From an uncultured Lachnospiraceae bacterium (GTDB lineage: Bacteria; Bacillota; Clostridia; Lachnospirales; Lachnospiraceae), in NCBI GenBank assembly GCA_910584965.1, contig CAJUDZ010000031.1:1-33486 (forward strand): a DNA stretch of 33,486 nt. Direction: 5' to 3'. Below, piece after piece: positions 30,529 through 33,486 of this stretch (positions are counted from its first letter, which is position 1; each line of letters opens with the position of its first letter). A program made the translations under genes and the position numbers. Under the pieces are notes generated by a model that ran no database searches, was not told where the DNA came from, and saw only the letters and a program-made list of their open reading frames with translations.

Positions 30529-30751
30529 CTGCATCCTGAAGTTCCGTACCACTTGTAGGATATTTTTTTTTATAACCATTTATTGTCGAAAAATCTGATT
30601 CATTTTCACCACACCAGTCAATTCCTACCATAATATGGCCTCTTTTTCTTTCCACAGACTCCTTTGCTTTTCTAATGCTCTGGAGTTCTTTTCTTATTGC
30701 AATTAAATCTGTTCTTATAAGAACCAGTTCTTTATAAATTTTTTTGAACAT
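30482..30751 (-). CDS. First early-operon protein (89 aa), unknown
   Basis: An 89-residue protein: amphipathic N-terminal helix (MFKKIYKELVLIRTDLIAIRKELQSIRKAKESVERKRG) then VGIDWCGENESDFSTINGYKKKYPTSGTELQDAVRKYR. The ATG at 30751 has AAAGGAGC upstream. It is the first gene transcribed leftwards from the repressor/operator region and so probably the first early lytic gene. Not recognised. Confidence 0.6.
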   Translation of the reverse strand: MFKKIYKELVLIRTDLIAIRKELQSIRKAKESVERKRGHIMVGIDWCGENESDFSTINGYKKKYPTSGTELQDAVRKYRQSRQYQSGHI

Positions 30752-30810
30752 TTTCTTTGCTCCTTTCCAGATGCAATACATCTTGGGCATCATGCACTAC
30801 ATCTTGTATT

Positions 30811-30868
30811 TGTTACGGATTCCGCAACATGGTATTATGTAGATTGTAGTCTGCGGATTTGTCCGTAA
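30811..30868. promoter_or_regulatory. Operator-like palindromes between repressor and early operon
   Basis: Two imperfect palindromes with the same core: TGTTACGGATTCCGCAACA (30811-30829) and TGCGGATTTGTCCGTAA (30852-30868). A third, perfect one lies beyond the repressor (31413-31430). On the minus strand TTAATT and TACAAT, 18 bases apart, overlap the second palindrome and may be the early promoter. Further half-sites TCACATTCGTAAGA and CTCATTTGTGAG lie just before the repressor start. Confidence 0.5.
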
Positions 30869-30939
30869 TTAAATGCTACCTCACATTCGTAAGATTGTCA
30901 ATATATTTTCTCTCATTTGTGAGATTTGGAGGTAAAATA

Positions 30940-31326
30940 ATGTTTTGGGAAAGATTTTATAAATTATGTACCGATATTTCTTCAAAACCTAATCCTGTTG
31001 CAGAAGAATTGGGCATATCTTCTTCTGTTCTAACTAAATGGAAAAATGGTATTTCTTACCCGAATGGCAAGATTCTTATTAATATTGCAAAATATTTTGA
31101 TTGTTCAGTAGATTATTTGGTAGGGTTATCTGATTGTCCAAAATCTTACAATCATGAGATTACTTCTAATGACATAGAGATTTTAAAAAAATTACACTCT
31201 CTTCCAGAAGATAGTAAAGAAGAAATTATTCATATGCTAGAATATAAATATAGTAAATTTCAAGAAAAAAGAGAAGTAATATCATCCCCTTCCGCATCAG
31301 CTCTAGGTGATAATCGTTTTGCATAA
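30940..31326 (+). CDS. XRE-family prophage repressor (CI-like)
   Basis: A 128-residue protein. Residues 1-62 are an XRE DNA-binding domain (NPVAEELGISSSVLTKWKNGISYPNGKILINIAKYFDCSVDYLVGLSD); residues 70-110 a helical dimerisation part (NDIEILKKLHSLPEDSKEEIIHMLEYKY). No peptidase domain, so it is not RecA-cleaved in the LexA manner. The ATG at 30940 follows GGAGG. It faces the prophage end, opposite to the early operon, exactly as Mu c relative to ner-A. It should hold the lysogenic state by binding the operators upstream. AT-rich compared with neighbouring genes. Confidence 0.85.
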   Translation: MFWERFYKLCTDISSKPNPVAEELGISSSVLTKWKNGISYPNGKILINIAKYFDCSVDYLVGLSDCPKSYNHEITSNDIEILKKLHSLPEDSKEEIIHMLEYKYSKFQEKREVISSPSASALGDNRFA

Positions 31327-31710
31327 AATATACTTTAATAACTTTTAAACATAATTTAAATGGATGAAAAATTGAATAAAATTCCTCTTCATTTTTATTT
31401 TTTTAATTTTGCTTACGGATTTATCCGTAAACTATTTTTAATTTCGGAACCAACTTGACCTATATAATAAAGGTAGATTTGCAATTTACTTATTTTCCTA
31501 TTTTGGTTCCGAAATAATTTTCACTTTATTTACAATCCTAGAATTTATGCTAAATAGGGAATTCGGAACTAAACTTTGCAAGTCTGTAAAAAGTTCCGAA
31601 TTCCTTGTTTGCAATGCCTAAAAGATATTTAACCCACTTTTACAAATTCTTTAAAATGCTATATTTACGGAATTTTTTCAGTTTAAAAATTTAAACTTTC
31701 TTGAAAGCAA

Positions 31711-31738
31711 AAAATACGAGTATTTCTACTCGTATTTT
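31711..31738 (+). terminator. Perfect 12-bp hairpin, bidirectional terminator-like
   Basis: AAAATACGAGTA-TTTC-TACTCGTATTTT, perfectly self-complementary, A-flanked on the left and T-ended on the right. It could end transcripts from the repressor side before the prophage end, and host transcripts entering from the right. Confidence 0.55.
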
Positions 31739-31756
31739 AAGGCTCTATTTTTCTAT

Positions 31757-31778
31757 TCACTTAAAATGACAATTTTCA
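31757..31778 (+). repeat. Right-end subterminal transposase-binding-like repeat (R2)
   Basis: Contains the 18-mer TCACTTAAAATGACAATT, identical to 173-190 and in the same orientation, followed by TTCA. It lies about 80 bp inside the right end and is a candidate subterminal binding site. Confidence 0.55.
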
Positions 31779-31837
31779 CTTTATAAATAGCCGCGTTCAT
31801 TATTTTTCGGGGCTTTTCGGATTTTTTCACTTTTTTA

Positions 31838-31853
31838 CTTTTTTGTCATTCTT
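31838..31853 (-). repeat. Right terminal repeat (R1), inverted copy of the left end
   Basis: Read on the minus strand, the last bases are AAGAATGACAA, identical to 156-166 at the left junction. The two ends thus carry an 11-bp inverted repeat. Candidate terminal transposase site. Confidence 0.55.
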
Positions 31854-32997
31854 AATGATTATTTATATCTACTTCCTCACTCCGTTCATTGGCAAGCAGC
31901 GTTACCCATGCCCCGGCTCTTTCAAGGTAGGCTTCCACATTCTGCCTGTCATCGTCTTTCATAGCGGACAGCAGATTAAATATTTCCGTCCTCTCCATGC
32001 CCTTAACATTCAAAAGGTCATATTCGGAACGGTCTGTATTCGACACAAGCAGGATAATGTCCTCCTGTGACTGTTCTGCGGCACGTTCCTTTTCAATCTC
32101 CAGAAGCTGCGCTTCAATCCCCTTTATCAGTTCCGAGGAAGTCCGGCGTATGGTGTCGAGGGAAGATTTCAGCTCCGGCATCTCTTTTCCGCTGCTCCAC
32201 CCGGCGATATACCCGAAAGAATAATCGGACGTGTCAATCCCGAAATGCTGGCATACGGTATAGGCGATGCTCTCGGCTTCCACTTCTTTGGTTTCCCGGT
32301 CTTTATAGACTGCTTTCTCCGTATCCTGCTCCGCTTCCCTTGCATGGAGCTTTGCGTGCGCCACTTCATGGACTCCGGTCTTTGCGGTCTGCGCTTCGCT
32401 CATGCCCTCTTTAATGGCGATAGGGCGGCTTAAATCAATAAAATATCCTTTCCTGTCACCCTCCATTTCCTCATATCGGATTGGGACAGGGGAAACCCTC
32501 TCTAACGCTTCCATAAAATCCCGGTAACGCTCCACATCCCCATGCAGTTCATTCACGCCAAGTCCGGGAAGCTCTTTCCCGTCCGTCTGGGAATAATCGA
32601 ACACTGTCACGACACGAAAGGCGGGTATCTTTATCTCCACTTCCTCCATGACGGGCATCCCGTCCCGGTCAAGCACAGGCTCATTCGTTACCGGATCAAT
32701 CTTCTCCTGTTCCTCTTTGATTTTATAAGGCGCAGGCGCAAGGATACGGATACCCCTCTCGCCCTTGTTTACATGGCGTTCAAAATTCCTCTGCCATGCC
32801 TTGTACCCGGCAACGTATGTCGCATCCGGGCATTGCATCTCTATGAGCTGGATATTGTTTGCGCTGTAATTGTGGAATTTTGACATGGTGTTCAGGTAGC
32901 TTTTATATTTCTCCCCTTCAAACAGCTCCTTCAAGCCTTCCTCCAGCCTGTCCGTTATCTCTTTTACTTTCTGTTTTTCAGTTCTTGCATCTGCCAT
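31852..32997 (-). CDS. ArdC-like antirestriction/M78 peptidase protein, truncated by prophage
   Basis: Conjugative-element gene. Residues 1-135 are the ArdC N-terminal ssDNA-binding domain (YLNTMSKFHNYSANNIQLIEMQ ... VAGYKAWQRNFERHVNKGERGIRILAP). Residues 185-280 are an M78-like zinc peptidase with HEVAH (210-214) and the third ligand region VEAES (239-243). A helical C-terminal part follows. ArdC-like proteins protect incoming conjugative DNA. AAAGGAG lies before the ATG. The reading frame stops at 31852 only because of the prophage junction; the continuation is at 1-163. The two known domains remain intact, so partial function is possible. Confidence 0.88.
   Translation of the reverse strand: MADARTEKQKVKEITDRLEEGLKELFEGEKYKSYLNTMSKFHNYSANNIQLIEMQCPDATYVAGYKAWQRNFERHVNKGERGIRILAPAPYKIKEEQEKIDPVTNEPVLDRDGMPVMEEVEIKIPAFRVVTVFDYSQTDGKELPGLGVNELHGDVERYRDFMEALERVSPVPIRYEEMEGDRKGYFIDLSRPIAIKEGMSEAQTAKTGVHEVAHAKLHAREAEQDTEKAVYKDRETKEVEAESIAYTVCQHFGIDTSDYSFGYIAGWSSGKEMPELKSSLDTIRRTSSELIKGIEAQLLEIEKERAAEQSQEDIILLVSNTDRSEYDLLNVKGMERTEIFNLLSAMKDDDRQNVEAYLERAGAWVTLLANERSEEVDINNH
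31854..31858. repeat. Right copy of putative 5-bp target-site duplication (AATGA)
   Basis: Partner of 159-163. The stop codon TAA that now ends the ArdC-like gene (31852-31854) is made of one host base and two prophage bases, so it was created by the insertion. Confidence 0.65.
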
Positions 32998-33028
32998 ATG
33001 GTTATCTCTCCTTTTCCTCCATAAAAAC

Positions 33029-33062
33029 AGAGGGCAGATAAGTTTCCCTGTCTGCCCCCTCT
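33029..33062 (-). terminator. Terminator-like hairpin upstream of the ArdC-like gene
   Basis: AGAGGGCAGA (33029-33038) pairs with TCTGCCCCCTCT (33051-33062), with a two-base bulge. On the minus strand the stem is followed by GTTTTTAT, suggesting an end or attenuation point between 33089-33481 and the ArdC-like gene. Confidence 0.5.
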
Positions 33063-33088
33063 TTAGATATTTTTATGTACTGATAATT

Positions 33089-33481
33089 TTATAAACATTC
33101 CTCTTTATTTTTTGCCTTATCCGGCTCCGGCGCTTTTTTCTGCTGTCCCGCCTTTTCCTTCATCTGCGACAGCTTATCCTTTACGGACACCCGCCCTCCT
33201 TTCTCCGCTTCCTTCCCGGCATCCAGACGGGCAGAGAGCCGATCCAGCTTTTCAAACGCCTGATCCGCCCCGTCAATCTTCTTCCGCAGGTTCTCCACCG
33301 CCTTTTTTACAGGCGTGTTGACTGCCCTTGTCAGACCGACACCCGGCTTTTCGTCCGATACCTCTTTCGTGCCTTTCCCGGCTAACAGCCTGCCCACGTT
33401 GGAAACGCTGTTCCCGATCTGCTTTAACTCGTCCCCGATGCTGTCAATCTGGTTGGCTGTCTTTTCACAGTCCGTCATCAC
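33089..33481 (-). CDS. Conjugative-element protein of unknown function
   Basis: At least 130 residues, highly charged and helical (QIDSIGDELKQIGNSVSNVGRLLAG, then KKAVENLRKKIDGADQAFEKLDRLSARLDAG and a lysine-rich tail). The only start seen is a GTG at 33481 at the window edge; the frame may continue beyond, so this could be the C-terminal part of a larger protein. It is encoded just upstream of the ArdC-like gene on the same strand. Not recognised. Confidence 0.55.
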   Translation of the reverse strand: MMTDCEKTANQIDSIGDELKQIGNSVSNVGRLLAGKGTKEVSDEKPGVGLTRAVNTPVKKAVENLRKKIDGADQAFEKLDRLSARLDAGKEAEKGGRVSVKDKLSQMKEKAGQQKKAPEPDKAKNKEECL

Positions 33482-33486
33482 GTCAA

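Larger units (their letters stand above)
164..31853. mobile_element. Mu-type transposable prophage with siphophage virion genes
   Basis: The element carries a full Mu-like control and replication set (repressor, Ner-like, MuA-type transposase, MuB-type ATPase, Gam, GemA, Mor) and a complete head, tail and lysis set. No integrase or recombinase is present. The limits are inferred from an AATGA repeat at 159-163 and 31854-31858 whose collapse restores the interrupted host gene in frame; 5 bp is the duplication length Mu makes. AATGACAA-type motifs cluster at both ends. The exact terminal bases are uncertain: canonical TG...CA ends would be 161 and 31848, but the 5-bp flanks would then be AAGAA and TTCTT, which are not a direct repeat. 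All essential genes look intact, so the prophage may be active. Confidence 0.85.
31327..31853. other. Non-coding AT-rich right end with palindrome array
   Basis: No credible gene in these 527 bases. It holds a perfect palindrome TTACGGAT-TT-ATCCGTAA (31413-31430); two pairs of 13-bp inverted repeats with the common core TTCGGAAC (31441-31453 with 31503-31515, and 31558-31570 with 31592-31604); a palindrome AGTTTAAA-AA-TTTAAACT (31680-31697); a 12-bp hairpin (31711-31738); then the transposase-site-like repeats R2 and R1. Possible roles are regulator binding, a transposition enhancer or a small RNA. Confidence 0.6.

Noticed and set aside
173..31774. 18-bp direct repeat TCACTTAAAATGACAATT at both ends as attL/attR of an integrase
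   Set aside because: No integrase is encoded, both copies lie inside the inferred ends, and the core also recurs at 159-168; multiple transposase sites explain them better.

Overview
The window is a nearly complete Mu-type transposable prophage of about 31.7 kb (about 164-31853) sitting inside a gene of an integrative conjugative element. The host is most likely a Firmicute of the Lachnospiraceae/Clostridia kind: strong AGGAGG ribosome binding sites, moderate to low GC, SPP1/Dit/Tal-type siphophage structural genes, and an ArdC-like gene typical of Tn1549-like conjugative elements. The species cannot be named from the sequence alone.

Flanks. At 31855-32997 (minus) lies the N-terminal 381 codons of an ArdC-like antirestriction/M78-peptidase protein; its continuation is at 1-163 (minus). 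Removing 164-31853 plus one copy of a 5-bp AATGA repeat (159-163 and 31854-31858) rejoins the two parts in frame. A further minus-strand gene of the conjugative element lies at 33089-33481.

Phage layout, read from the right end leftwards. (1) 31327-31853: AT-rich non-coding end with palindromes and transposase-site-like repeats. (2) 30940-31326 (plus): repressor, with CGGAT/TCCG operator-like palindromes upstream. (3) 28.7-30.8 kb: small early genes on minus, two plus-strand genes with their own promoters, two tiny membrane-protein genes, and three copies of a 65-bp GC-rich double-hairpin repeat. (4) 23.4-28.9 kb (minus): Ner-like regulator, MuA-type DDE transposase, MuB-type ATPase, Gam-like DNA-end protein, GemA-like protein and a Mor-like late activator. 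(5) 21.1-23.4 kb: holin, three-domain endolysin, membrane coiled-coil protein. (6) 18.3-21.2 kb: two gp26-like winged-helix paralogues, DUF3486 small terminase, Dam methylase and an autoregulated XRE cassette. (7) 9.1-18.3 kb: TerL, SPP1-type portal, a MuF head protein fused to an ADP-ribosyltransferase domain, a coupled 56-residue gene, scaffold, major capsid, connectors, tail tube. (8) 0.3-9.1 kb: frameshifted tail chaperones, tape measure with 11-residue repeats, Dit, Tal with collagen-like repeats, and tail-tip/baseplate proteins.

How it works together. The regulatory and replication genes are Mu-like (repressor, Ner, A, B, Gam, GemA, Mor), whereas the virion genes are those of a long non-contractile-tailed (SPP1-like) phage; no sheath or Mu DUF935 portal is present. 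The phage should integrate and replicate by transposition (no integrase is present), switch on late genes through the Mor-like factor at about 23.43 kb, and lyse with the holin/lysin pair. The most notable cargo is the capsid-linked ADP-ribosyltransferase with its translationally coupled small gene (candidate toxin and immunity), the repeated RNA-hairpin elements in the early region, and the nesting of a transposable phage within a conjugative element.
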